Position numbers and translations under genes: made by a program
In this document: positions 1 through 7,657 of the stretch, piece by piece
Layout: every line of letters starts with the position of its first letter
Position numbering within the stretch: the first letter of the stretch is position 1
From: Actinomycetota bacterium
GTDB taxonomy: Bacteria > Actinomycetota > Thermoleophilia > Gaiellales > Gaiellaceae
Direction of reading: 5' to 3'
Length of the DNA stretch: 18,776 nt
Assembly (NCBI GenBank): GCA_013812465.1
Contig: JACCTK010000028.1
Span: 1-18,776, forward strand
The notes under the pieces: generated by a model
Seen by the model: only the letters and a program-made list of their open reading frames with translations
Told to the model about the DNA's origin: nothing
The model's database searches: none

Positions 1-239
1 CGCTCCGCGAGGTCGAGCGCCTGGTCGAGGACGACCGAGTCCCCGCCCTCGTGCCCCATGTCGTGCAGGATCGTGCGCTCGGTGCGAGACGCGACGACCG
101 CTTCCGCGACCCCTTCGATCCAGACCCGCGTCCGCCTTCCGCCTCCGCGATCGTCGCCGACGAGCGGCTCGAGCGCGTAGATCTTGTCCGCGCGCGCGTA
201 CTTGCCGAAGCCGAGGAAGACCATGCGGGCGGGCGTCAC
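1..239 (-). CDS. RemA/DUF370-like protein, C-terminus outside window (partial)
   Basis: An open minus-strand frame runs from a GTG at 239 off the left edge (79 full codons, no stop). The GTG overlaps the TGA of the upstream hydrolase gene as GTGA, a typical translationally coupled junction; an ATG at 224 (before VFLGFGKYARADKI) is the alternative start. The visible protein has a GFGKYARADKIYALEP segment followed by GRRTRVWIEGVAEAVVASRT. This resembles, from memory, the GFGN-xxxADRIVAIVSP and GRRTRAVIxTDSxHVVLS blocks of the small DUF370/RemA family, whose Bacillus member is a DNA-binding regulator of matrix genes. The following HDMGHEGGDSVVLDQ stretch has no counterpart that I recall. The reading frame is well supported by context; the family assignment is tentative. 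If correct, it is the last visible gene of the long operon starting at 7560. Confidence 0.5.
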   Translation of the reverse strand, partial: MTPARMVFLGFGKYARADKIYALEPLVGDDRGGGRRTRVWIEGVAEAVVASRTERTILHDMGHEGGDSVVLDQALDLAE

Positions 240-1336
240 CGCCCGGAGTATGACGTTGCTAAGAGGCGTACGAGGATGCCGTCGAACCGCGCCAGGTCGC
301 GCGCGGCGGCTGGCGAGAGTGTCGGGACGACGTGTGTGAGCGACTCGAGAATGGTGAGCCTCGCGGTCGGGCATGCCTCTGCGAACGCGAGCGCGTCAGC
401 CAACGAGATGTACTTGTCCGCGCGAGCGACGACGAGCTCGACCGGCGCCTCGAGCCGGCTGGCGACGATGATCGGAGACAGCAGCTCGACTCCGGCTCGG
501 AGCGCCTCCGGGAGCGCAGCGTAGAGATCGTCGAAACGCTCGGACGCCTCGTTCGAGAGCAGCTCGACGGCCGCGCGCGCAGAGCTCCCCAACCCGTGTC
601 GGGGCCACTCGCGCAGGCATGCGAGAGGCTCGGCCGCATAGTCGTCCAGAGATTGCAAGCGCGCGCGAAGCGCCGTGCGCTCTTCTCCCGGCGGAAGGCA
701 GGAGATCACCGACTTGGCGATGACGAGCTTGAAGAAGTCGCCGGAGACGAACGGCACGAGCGTCTCGCCGTCGCGGTACACCCCGGTCGTGATGACGCGG
801 ATCGCCTCGGAGACGTCGTTGAGCGGCGCGAGCGCGAGGACGATCGAAACCCGCTCGGCCAAGCTCGGAGCGGCTGCGGTGAGAAGCGCGAGCGTTCCTC
901 CCCCCGACACGCCGACGAGCGCTACGTGGCCGTGCGCGACGTCCGTCCGGGAAAGCGCCCCCTCGACCGCGGCTCGCGCCTGCAGAACCGATGTGGGCGT
1001 CAGCTCCCCTGTGGCCAAACCCTCGGGCTCGACGAGGATCGCCAGCCGGCCGGACGCCGCGAGGCCGCGTGCGATGGCGACGAGGCCCGGATGCGCGCGT
1101 CCGCGCCTCGTTATCCCAGGGAAGAGGATGACCGCCGGCCACGGCCCTTCGCCACGCCCCGGTCGGATCACGGATGCCGCCACGCCGCCGACGATCGCCT
1201 CGTCCTCGCGCGCTTTCCCGACGAGCACGCGGACGATGCTCCCGAGCACGCGACCGCCGTACGCGGCCGCCAGCGCGAGCGGGAGCCGCACCTGGGAGCG
1301 CACGAGCGCGGGCCACGTCGAAGGGCGTCTACGCAT
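236..1336 (-). CDS. Alpha/beta hydrolase family protein
   Basis: 366 residues. The alpha/beta-hydrolase fold is indicated by the strand and oxyanion segment PAVILFPGITRRG (68-80), the nucleophile elbow GVSGGG with Ser144, a probable acid Asp307 in VVARADKY, and His335 in SLTHVVP, in canonical order and spacing. The N-terminus has a mildly hydrophobic stretch (LPLALAAAYGGRVLGSIVRVLV, about 18-39) that could be a membrane anchor, followed by a soluble domain. Substrate cannot be read from sequence; the family includes esterases, dienelactone hydrolases and acyl-peptidases. The ATG at 1336 overlaps the end of the upstream membrane-protein gene by 8 bases, and the TGA overlaps the next start, so it sits inside an operon. 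Long antisense frames over it are Arg-rich shadows. Confidence 0.82.
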   Translation of the reverse strand: MRRRPSTWPALVRSQVRLPLALAAAYGGRVLGSIVRVLVGKAREDEAIVGGVAASVIRPGRGEGPWPAVILFPGITRRGRAHPGLVAIARGLAASGRLAILVEPEGLATGELTPTSVLQARAAVEGALSRTDVAHGHVALVGVSGGGTLALLTAAAPSLAERVSIVLALAPLNDVSEAIRVITTGVYRDGETLVPFVSGDFFKLVIAKSVISCLPPGEERTALRARLQSLDDYAAEPLACLREWPRHGLGSSARAAVELLSNEASERFDDLYAALPEALRAGVELLSPIIVASRLEAPVELVVARADKYISLADALAFAEACPTARLTILESLTHVVPTLSPAAARDLARFDGILVRLLATSYSGR

Positions 1337-2213
1337 GTGCGGGAAGGGCCTCGTGGCGATTGCTCTCGCGCAGCAGGAGGAGCGTGGCGATCGCGGCCAG
1401 GACGACGATCACGAGCCAGACGGGACGCAGTCCCGGCACGAGCGCCGGCGGGATGTCCACATCGGTCCACCCGCGCTTGACGAGCTGCTCGCGCCACAGG
1501 TCTTGGGCGAGGTTGACGGCGCCGTAGGCGAACATCGTCCCCAGGTAGCCGGTGGAGACGACACGAAGGAAGCCCGGCGCGATCCGAACGCGGGACAGGA
1601 GCAAGGCCGTCAAGATCAGGAGCGCTCCGTCGCCGCCGTGGTGATGGCCGAGATGGACGGCGGCGATCACGCTGCCGTCGCTCTCCGGATACGGCTCCTC
1701 GCCGAGAAAGACATCGCCCGGCAGGTGAAACCCGAGCTCGGCGGCCAGCCATGGCAGCGACAGGAGGATGGTGGCGACCGCGAGGATGACTCGCGTGCGG
1801 TCGCTTCCGTGCCACGGCGTGAGCGAGACACCAGCGCGGCTGGCGGCGGCGGCGGTGAGTGAGAGCGCGAGCACGACGCCGAGCGCAGGCAGCGCGTTGA
1901 CCCAGCGAGCGTCCAGATCGTTCTGGTCGACGGTCACCGCGACGCCGGCCGAGAGCGCGATCGCGGGTCCCACAACGAGCCACGCCCGTCTTGGCAGAGC
2001 CGCGACGGCGAGCAGGGCGAGAGCGATCGCGCCGAGAGCGACGGGGAAGTTGAGAAGCACTAGCGCCCGGCTCATCCCGCCCGCAAGGCCATCGTGCGAG
2101 ACGTTGTAGAGCTCGGAGGGCTCGAGCCGGCTGTAGGTGACGAGAACCGCGAGCGTCACCACCGCGAACAGCGCCCACGCGATCAGCGCCTCGCCCTGGC
2201 TGGGTCGCGGCAT
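1329..2213 (-). CDS. Polytopic membrane protein of unknown function
   Basis: 294 residues from ATG 2213. The reading frame is open further upstream to 2483, but the extra residues are an Arg-rich shadow of the preceding aminotransferase. The chosen ATG shares one base with that gene's TGA (TGATG), a coupling junction. About eight hydrophobic segments are visible (roughly residues 8-28, 47-72, 76-93, 104-125, 140-160, 190-207, 218-236 and 266-283). A periplasm- or cytosol-facing loop has a His cluster, HLGHHHGGDG (about 189-198), just before a membrane segment, which could bind metal. I do not recognise a family. Its position between an aminotransferase and an alpha/beta hydrolase, with overlaps on both sides, implies co-expression; function is open. 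Confidence 0.75.
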   Translation of the reverse strand: MPRPSQGEALIAWALFAVVTLAVLVTYSRLEPSELYNVSHDGLAGGMSRALVLLNFPVALGAIALALLAVAALPRRAWLVVGPAIALSAGVAVTVDQNDLDARWVNALPALGVVLALSLTAAAASRAGVSLTPWHGSDRTRVILAVATILLSLPWLAAELGFHLPGDVFLGEEPYPESDGSVIAAVHLGHHHGGDGALLILTALLLSRVRIAPGFLRVVSTGYLGTMFAYGAVNLAQDLWREQLVKRGWTDVDIPPALVPGLRPVWLVIVVLAAIATLLLLRESNRHEALPAHA

Positions 2214-3334
2214 CAATGATCTAACGACGCGCGAAGCGCCGCGGCCACGTGCTCCTGATCCTCCTCCTCGAGCAACGCGTGAAAGGGCAGCGCGAGCGTG
2301 CGCGCGCTCATATCCTCCGCGACCGGGCAGAGACCCGCGCGAAAGCCGTACCGCTCCTGCATGTACGACTGCAGGTGGATGCAGGGCAGATACCGCGCCG
2401 TCTGGACGCCGTGGGCAGCGAGGGACTCGATCACCTGCTCGCGGTCGGCTCCGGAGGGGAGCGTCACGACGTAGACGAACCACGACCGCTCGTGCAGGTC
2501 GTCATCCGGGCACGGAAGCTCGAGTCCCTCGATGCCCTCGAGCAAATCCGCGTAGCGCGCGGCGACAGCGCCTCTTCTTGTCAGGATCTCGTCGAGCTTC
2601 TCGAGCTGACCGAGGCCGATCGCCGCGCGCACGTCGTCGATCCGGTAGTTGAACCCGAGGCGAGCGTGCTCCAGCCAGCCACCCGAGTCCGCCCGGCCCT
2701 GGTTTCGCAGGCTGCGGAGCAAGCGCGCTTCGTCCTCGGAATGGGTCGTGACCATGCCGCCTTCGCCGGTCGTGATCTGCTTGTTCGGATAGAAGGCGAA
2801 CACCGCCGATGGCCCGTGCGACCCGAGCAGCTGTCCCCGGTAGCGGGCTCCGAGCGCCTCGCACGCATCCTGGATGAGCGCGAGCCCGTGCCGCTCGCAG
2901 ATCGCGCGCAGGTCGTCGAGCTCGCACGGGTAGCCGTAGATGTCCACGGCGACAACGGCCCGTGTCCGACCGGTCACCGCAGCCTCGACGGCCTCCGGGG
3001 CGAGATTGAGCGTGCGCGGGTCGATATCCGCGAACACCGGCGTCCCACCCTCGTAGATCGCGCAGTTCGCGGATGCCACGAAGGAGTAGGGCGAGGTGAT
3101 GACCTCGTCTCCGGGACCGACGCCGGCTGCTATGCAGAGGAGATGAAGCCCAGCGGTCCCGCTCGAGACAGCGGCCGCGTGGGGCGCTTCGACCGCATCG
3201 GCGAAGGCCTCCTCGAAGCGGTCGATCGTGGGGCCGAGCGACAGACGTCCCGAGCGCAGTACGTCGGCGACGAGCTCGGCCTCCCGCTCGTCGAGCCAGG
3301 GGCTCGAGAGTGCGACCTGCCGGGTAATGGTCAG
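2213..3334 (-). CDS. DegT/DnrJ/EryC1/StrS-type PLP aminotransferase
   Basis: 373 residues if read from a CTG at 3334. Fold-type I aminotransferase of the sugar/aminotransferase (DegT) family: SSGTAGLHL (57-65) for cofactor-phosphate binding, Asp156 in LIQDACEALGA for the pyridine nitrogen, and the PLP lysine Lys185 in AFYPNKQITTGEGG. Homologues typically start near the SSPWLDEREAELVADVL block, so the true start is close to 3334. There is no ATG, GTG or TTG in this frame between the far-upstream part of ilvE and that block; the CTG has AGAGG six bases upstream. It starts one base after the ilvE TGA, consistent with coupled translation. Such enzymes usually aminate keto-sugars, but no sugar-nucleotide genes are visible here, so the substrate is unknown. 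Confidence 0.85.
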   Translation of the reverse strand: MTITRQVALSSPWLDEREAELVADVLRSGRLSLGPTIDRFEEAFADAVEAPHAAAVSSGTAGLHLLCIAAGVGPGDEVITSPYSFVASANCAIYEGGTPVFADIDPRTLNLAPEAVEAAVTGRTRAVVAVDIYGYPCELDDLRAICERHGLALIQDACEALGARYRGQLLGSHGPSAVFAFYPNKQITTGEGGMVTTHSEDEARLLRSLRNQGRADSGGWLEHARLGFNYRIDDVRAAIGLGQLEKLDEILTRRGAVAARYADLLEGIEGLELPCPDDDLHERSWFVYVVTLPSGADREQVIESLAAHGVQTARYLPCIHLQSYMQERYGFRAGLCPVAEDMSARTLALPFHALLEEEDQEHVAAALRASLDH

Positions 3335-3335
3335 C

Positions 3336-4268
3336 TCAAACCTCTGCTGGGGCGCGCGCCGTCTCGACCACGTCGAGCCAGTCGCTCCAGCGCGGGTCTC
3401 TGCCGTTGACGACGTCGAGGTACGCCTTCTGCAGCTCGAGCGTGATCGGCCCGACTCCGATCTCACGACCGTCGACGGAGCGGACGGGCGCGACCTCCGT
3501 CGCCGTCCCGACCATGAACACCTCGTCGGCGAGGTAGAGATCGGTGCGGATGAGCAGCGTCTCCTCCACGGAGTAGCCGAGAGCGCTTGCGAGGTGGATG
3601 ATCGTGTCCCGGGTGATCCCTGGGAGGATCGACAGCGAGAGTGGCGGCGTCTGGATCCGGCCGTTCTTGACGACGAAGATGTTCTCGCCCGGCCCATCGG
3701 CGACGTAACCGTCGCCGGAGAGCATGATCGCCTCGTCGTAGCCCGCTCTGCGTGCCTCGGTCGTCGCCAGCATCGAGTTCAGGTAGATCCCTGTGGCTTT
3801 GGCGACGTGCGGGATCACGTTCGGCCCGACTCGCTCCCAGCTCGAGACCATCGTCGAGATACCGGCGCCTTGCCCTTCCTCACCGAGATAGGCGCCCCAC
3901 GGAAAGCTGATGATGACGACATCCACCGGATTTCCCGTCGTCGCGACTCCGAGCTCTCCATAGCCGTAGAAGGCGATCGGACGCACGTAGCAGGTGGGCA
4001 GGCCGTTCGCCGCGACGAGCTCGTGGGTCGCGGCGCGCAACTCCGCGATCGAGTACGGCAGGTCCATGTACAGCACCTTGGCCGAGTCCTGGAGGCGCTG
4101 CAGATGATCCAGCAGGCGAAAGACCGCCGGGCCCTTCGCCGTCTCGTAGCAACGGATCCCCTCGAAAACACCGGATCCATAGTGGAGCCCATGGATGCCG
4201 ACGTGGACCTTCGCGTCCGCCCAGTCGACGAGGTCGCCGTTCACCCAGATCTTCTCGGTCTCTCGCAT
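3336..4268 (-). CDS. ilvE: Branched-chain amino acid aminotransferase
   Basis: 310 residues, the normal length for fold-type IV IlvE. It transfers amino groups between glutamate and the branched-chain keto acids in the last step of Val/Ile/Leu synthesis (cytosolic). Visible hallmarks are HGLHYGSGVFEGIRCY near residues 26-41, the YVRPIAFYG block around 94-102, the PLP lysine Lys157 in VIPHVAKATGIYLNS, the conserved Glu195 in GPGENIF, and a late GTATEVAPVRSVDGR substrate/PLP loop. These are the IlvE rather than D-amino-acid transaminase or ADC lyase versions. ATG at 4268 lies four bases after the TGA of the ybaK-like gene, so it is operonic. The end of the gene holds the ribosome-binding site of the next gene. 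Confidence 0.95.
   Translation of the reverse strand: MRETEKIWVNGDLVDWADAKVHVGIHGLHYGSGVFEGIRCYETAKGPAVFRLLDHLQRLQDSAKVLYMDLPYSIAELRAATHELVAANGLPTCYVRPIAFYGYGELGVATTGNPVDVVIISFPWGAYLGEEGQGAGISTMVSSWERVGPNVIPHVAKATGIYLNSMLATTEARRAGYDEAIMLSGDGYVADGPGENIFVVKNGRIQTPPLSLSILPGITRDTIIHLASALGYSVEETLLIRTDLYLADEVFMVGTATEVAPVRSVDGREIGVGPITLELQKAYLDVVNGRDPRWSDWLDVVETARAPAEV
3341..3345 (-). promoter_or_regulatory. Shine-Dalgarno site supporting a CTG start
   Basis: Minus-strand AGAGG followed by six bases (TTTGAG) and then CTG. The site lies within the last codons of ilvE. It is the main reason for placing the DegT-type aminotransferase start at 3334, since no standard start codon exists nearby in that frame. 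An ATT at 3328 is the only other unusual candidate and has poorer spacing. Confidence 0.5.
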
Positions 4269-4272
4269 CGAG

Positions 4273-4782
4273 TCAGCTCTCCTTTTCTCGAGGCAAATCG
4301 TAGTCCTTGACGACGTCGGCGGGTCGGGCGCGGGCCAATCTGCCGAGCTCGGCCGGCGGAAGGCCGACCAGGTGACTCGGGGAGCCCGCGCCCACCCAGA
4401 CGAGCGGGTGCCTGAGCAGCGTGCGCTCCAAGAGGATCAGGTCCACCTGCGGGAGCGGGAAGGGAGCGACGGCGCCGGGCGCGAAGCCCGTGGCCTGCTT
4501 GACCTCCTGCGCGGAAGCGACACGTGCCGACTCCGATCCGGCGGCACGCGCCACCTTCTCGGGATCTCCCCGGCGGTCGCCCGGGACGAGCGCGACGACC
4601 GGCCGGTCGTCACAGCGAAAGACGAGCGACTTCACGATCTGATCGAGACCGCATCCCACCGCTCGAGCGGCGTCTGCCGCGGTGGACGCCCCCTCGGCGA
4701 ACTCCTCGATCCGTGCCTCGGCGCCGGCCTCGCGCAAGAAGGAGGAGACCCGCGCGACGGGCTCCGGCCAGGCCGCCACCAC
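4273..4782 (-). CDS. YbaK/ProX-type aminoacyl-tRNA deacylase
   Basis: 169 residues. Aminoacyl-tRNA editing-domain family (YbaK/EbsC/ProXp), which hydrolyses mischarged tRNAs in trans. Visible family features are the conserved lysine region DQIVKSLVFRCDDRPVVALVPGD (Lys51), SAQEVKQATGFAPGAVAPFPL around 89-110, and a late HPLVWVGAGSPSHLVGL strand-turn. Which mischarged tRNA it clears (Cys-tRNAPro, Ala-tRNAPro or another) cannot be decided. Two consecutive GTG codons (4782, 4779) can start the gene; the first is used here. It is preceded by the only gap of any size in this operon (50 bases after serA), which contains a hairpin, and followed four bases later by ilvE. Confidence 0.88.
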   Translation of the reverse strand: MVAAWPEPVARVSSFLREAGAEARIEEFAEGASTAADAARAVGCGLDQIVKSLVFRCDDRPVVALVPGDRRGDPEKVARAAGSESARVASAQEVKQATGFAPGAVAPFPLPQVDLILLERTLLRHPLVWVGAGSPSHLVGLPPAELGRLARARPADVVKDYDLPREKES

Positions 4783-4809
4783 GGCGGAAACCTACCGGCC
4801 GGAGGATCG

Positions 4810-4835
4810 TAGGGGCGAGCCGAGTCTCGCCCTTA
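4810..4835 (-). terminator. Hairpin at serA 3' end (possible attenuator)
   Basis: Arms at 4810-4819 and 4826-4835 (GGGCGAG pairing with CTCGCCC, extended by one mismatch and two A/T pairs) enclose a six-base loop. The serA stop codon TAA is the outermost part of the stem. There is no following T-tract on the minus strand, so it is a weak intrinsic terminator at best; an mRNA-stabilising or partial read-through element between serA and the ybaK-like gene is equally possible. Confidence 0.4.
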
Positions 4836-6416
4836 CGCGAGCGTGATGAAGCGGGACTCGTCGAAGCCCGAGGCGGCGACGCGCTCGACGAGCTCTGCTG
4901 GAGGCGCGCCGTCGATCGAGAAGGCCATCAGCGCCTTGCCGCCCTCCTTCGTGCGCGAGACCGCCATGTTCGCGATGTTGACGCCGGCCTCGCCGAACAT
5001 GGCGCCGACCCTCCCGATCACGCCGGGCACGTCGTCGTAGACGAGAAACGCCATTTGCGGCGCTAGCTCGATGTCGATCGCGAACCCCAGCGCTCCTGCG
5101 AGGAACAACCGGGGCTCGGGGCCGATCGTCGTTCCGGAGACTTCGATCTCCCGCCCCTCTCCCGCGACGACCACGCGGACGAGGTTCGTGTAGTGCTTGG
5201 AAGCGGGAAAGCGCTGCTCGGACACGTCGATGCCTCGCTCCGCGGCGATCACCGGCGCGTTCACGTAGTTCACGGTCTGGTCGACGCGATCCTGGAAGGC
5301 GCCGTTGAGAGCGGCGACCGTGAGCAGGCGGGTGTCGTATTCGGAAAGCGGCCCGTGGGCAGCCACCACGATCCGGTCGGGGCGCCCTGCGATCAGCGCG
5401 ATCGCGAGTCTTCCGAGCTTCGCGGCGAGCGGAATGAACGCGCCGAGCACCTCCAGGTCGGCCTGCTCGACGACGGGGATGTTCACCGCGGTCCGGACGA
5501 GCTCGCCATCGAGAGCCGCGGCCACCTGCTCGGCGATGATCAGCCCGGCCCGATCCTGCGCTTCCGTGGTCGAGCCCGCGAGATGCGGCGTCACGACGAT
5601 CCGCTCGAGCCCGAGCAGCGGCCCCGAATACGGCTCCGACTCGAACACGTCGAGCGCTGCCCCCGCGACCTTCCCCGAGCGCACTGCATCCCCGAGCGCG
5701 TCCTCGTTGATCAGGCCGCCTCGAGCGGCGTTCACGATGCGAACGCCGTCGCGCATGCGCGCGAACGCGTCCGCGCCGATGAGCCCCCGCGTCTCGCCGT
5801 TCAGCGGAAGATGAAGCGTGATCAGGTCCGCTTCCGCGTAGACGTCCTCGGGCGTAGGCGCCGATTCCACCCCCATCTCTCGAAAGCGGTCGAGGGCGAC
5901 ATACGGGTCATGGGCGATCACCCGCATGCCGAGACCGAGCGCTCGGCGCGAGACCTGCCAGCCGATCCGGCCGAATCCCAACACGCCCAGTGTCTTCCCC
6001 GCGAGCTCGATGCCGGCGAAGCGCGCGCGCTCCCACCTCCCGGCCGTGAGCGCGGCATGCGCCTGGGGAATGTTGCGCGCGACCGCCAGGAGAAGGGCGA
6101 TCGTGTGCTCGGCCGCGGAGACGACGGTCGCCCCGGGGGCGTTGGCAACGACGATCCCGCGCCTCGTAGCGGCGTCGACGTCGACGTTGTCCACGCCCAC
6201 CCCAGCGCGGCCGATGACCTTCAACCGGGTCGCCTGGCCGATCAGCGCCGCGTCGATCGCCGTCCCCGAGCGGACGACGATGGCATCGAACTCGCCGATG
6301 ATCGACCCCAGATCGGAGTCCCCATCCTCCACGACCTCGAACCGCGCCCGCAAGAGGTCGAGCCCGGACTCGGCGATCGGCTCCCGGATCAGGACGCGCG
6401 ATCTTGGCTCAGACAC
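4833..6416 (-). CDS. serA: D-3-phosphoglycerate dehydrogenase (long form)
   Basis: 527 residues from GTG 6416, the length of the type I (Mycobacterium-like) enzyme. It oxidises 3-phosphoglycerate to phosphohydroxypyruvate with NAD+, the first step of serine synthesis. Seen in order: N-terminal substrate domain, AGVGVDNVD (71-79), Rossmann motif GVLGFGRIG (144-152), catalytic Arg232 in NAARGGLIN, Glu261 in DVFESEP and His278 in TPHLAGST. An intervening ASB domain follows (about 300-450), then a C-terminal ACT domain beginning near MAFLVYDDVPGVIGRVG, which normally binds serine for feedback control. GTG overlaps the upstream aminotransferase end by eight bases; a TTG at 6422 is the alternative start. 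The frame is open further upstream but that part is shadow. Confidence 0.95.
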   Translation of the reverse strand: MSEPRSRVLIREPIAESGLDLLRARFEVVEDGDSDLGSIIGEFDAIVVRSGTAIDAALIGQATRLKVIGRAGVGVDNVDVDAATRRGIVVANAPGATVVSAAEHTIALLLAVARNIPQAHAALTAGRWERARFAGIELAGKTLGVLGFGRIGWQVSRRALGLGMRVIAHDPYVALDRFREMGVESAPTPEDVYAEADLITLHLPLNGETRGLIGADAFARMRDGVRIVNAARGGLINEDALGDAVRSGKVAGAALDVFESEPYSGPLLGLERIVVTPHLAGSTTEAQDRAGLIIAEQVAAALDGELVRTAVNIPVVEQADLEVLGAFIPLAAKLGRLAIALIAGRPDRIVVAAHGPLSEYDTRLLTVAALNGAFQDRVDQTVNYVNAPVIAAERGIDVSEQRFPASKHYTNLVRVVVAGEGREIEVSGTTIGPEPRLFLAGALGFAIDIELAPQMAFLVYDDVPGVIGRVGAMFGEAGVNIANMAVSRTKEGGKALMAFSIDGAPPAELVERVAASGFDESRFITLA

Positions 6417-7560
6417 TGACAACGTGCCGGTACGCGTCGAGCGCGCGGGTAACGGCGACGCCGCGCTCGATCTCCGCGCCGCGCTCGGCGAGGAGCGCCT
6501 CCAGGGCGGAAAGCGCGGTCGTGATGTCGAAGACGTCGTAGTAGCCGATGTGTCCGATCCGGAGCATTCGCGGCGCAAGGTCTCCGTGTCCGCCCGCGAC
6601 CGTGATCCCGAAACGCTCCCGAAGCGCCAGAACGAGCTCGCGCGCATCCACACCGTCCGGAGTCAGGATCGCGGTGACGATCGCCGATCGCTCCTCGTCG
6701 GGAGAGAACAACGTCAGGCCCATCGCCTTCGCCCCTTCTCGGCAGGCGCGTCCCAGAGCGGCGTGACGTGCGAACGCCGCTTCCAGGCCCTCCTCGAGCA
6801 GCATCTCGAGCGCTTTGTCCAACGAGACCACGAGCGAGACAGCCGGCGTGAACGGTGTCGTCCCACTCTCGAGCGACGCGCGCAGCTTCGCCCAGTCGAA
6901 GTACACCCGCGGCGTCGTCGTGCGAGCGCAGCGTTCCCACGCTCGAGGAGACACGGTGGTGAGCGAGAGCCCGGGCGGTGTCATCAACGCCTTCTGCGAT
7001 CCGGCGACGACGACGTCGAGACCCCACGCGTCGGTCTCGAGCGGTACCGCCCCCAGGCTCGACACCGCGTCGATCACGGTGAGAGCGCCTGCGTCACGAG
7101 CGGCAGCGGCGAGCGCTTGCACGTCGGAGACGACGCCGGTCGAGGTCTCAGAGTGGACGACGAAGACCACCTCGGCGCCCGTTTCCTCGACTCGACTGCG
7201 GACGTCCTCTGGCGTCGGGGTCTCGCCCCAGGAGTAGCGCAGGTCGTGGACGTCTGCACCGTACGTGGCGGCGGTGGCGGCCCAGCGCTCACCGAACTCG
7301 CCCGCCGACACGGCGAGCACGCGCTCGCCCGAGGAGAGCAGGTTCACGACCGCGGACTCGAACGCTCCCGACCCGGACGCGGTGAACACGAGGACGTCGT
7401 TCTGCGTCCGGCACACGTTCTGCAGCCGGCCGAGGAGGCGCGTCACGAGCGCGCGAAAGTCGGGCCCGCGATGGTGGAGAACGGGCTCGGCGCCGGCAGC
7501 GAGCACCTCGGGCGGGACCGGGGTCGGGCCGGGGGCCAGCAGATAGCGCTTCTTCGTCAT
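6409..7560 (-). CDS. Class V aminotransferase, alanine/serine-glyoxylate type
   Basis: 383 residues from ATG 7560. PLP enzyme of the AGT family: YLLAPGPTPVPPEVL at the N-terminus, FTASGSGAFESAVVNLL (59-75) at the phosphate-binding turn, HSETSTGVV (136-144), Asp164 in VIDAVSSLG, and PLP lysine Lys190 in VVAGSQKALMTPPGLS. The family interconverts alanine or serine with glyoxylate/pyruvate/hydroxypyruvate. Its stop overlaps serA, and no separate serC or serB is visible in this window, so it may supply the aminotransferase step of serine synthesis (inference from context). It is the first gene of a long minus-strand operon; 43-73 bases upstream lies a 31-base palindrome. No convincing Shine-Dalgarno site is visible. 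Confidence 0.9.
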   Translation of the reverse strand: MTKKRYLLAPGPTPVPPEVLAAGAEPVLHHRGPDFRALVTRLLGRLQNVCRTQNDVLVFTASGSGAFESAVVNLLSSGERVLAVSAGEFGERWAATAATYGADVHDLRYSWGETPTPEDVRSRVEETGAEVVFVVHSETSTGVVSDVQALAAAARDAGALTVIDAVSSLGAVPLETDAWGLDVVVAGSQKALMTPPGLSLTTVSPRAWERCARTTTPRVYFDWAKLRASLESGTTPFTPAVSLVVSLDKALEMLLEEGLEAAFARHAALGRACREGAKAMGLTLFSPDEERSAIVTAILTPDGVDARELVLALRERFGITVAGGHGDLAPRMLRIGHIGYYDVFDITTALSALEALLAERGAEIERGVAVTRALDAYRHVVSV

Positions 7561-7602
7561 CGAGCCTGAGCCTAGCGCGACCTCATACGCTCGTAGGCGA
7601 GA

Positions 7603-7633
7603 TGCTCCTAGTGACACTGTGTCACTAGGAGCA
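7603..7633. repeat. 31-base perfect palindrome upstream of AGT-serA operon
   Basis: Two 15-base arms (7603-7617 and 7619-7633) are exactly complementary around a single central T. The core is GTGACAC-T-GTGTCAC. It lies 43 bases upstream of the ATG at 7560 and has no T-tract on either side, so it looks more like an operator or a mobile palindrome than an intrinsic terminator. A second copy of the same 15-base core lies 52 bases away. Confidence 0.8.
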
Positions 7634-7657
7634 CCACGATCAAACGCCTGCAAAGCC

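Noticed and set aside
332..1862. Plus-strand open frames of 382 and 395 codons opposite the hydrolase and membrane-protein genes
   Set aside because: No recognisable motif or ribosome-binding site; the minus strand has operon-style overlaps and clear protein features.
2214..2483. N-terminal extension of the membrane protein at 1329-2213
   Set aside because: The extra 90 residues are Arg-rich and lie inside the aminotransferase coding sequence; the TGATG junction gives a better start.
5193..7569. Long plus-strand open frames opposite serA and the AGT-type aminotransferase
   Set aside because: They mirror enzymes with complete catalytic motifs; translated sequences are low-complexity Arg/Asp/Ser-rich.
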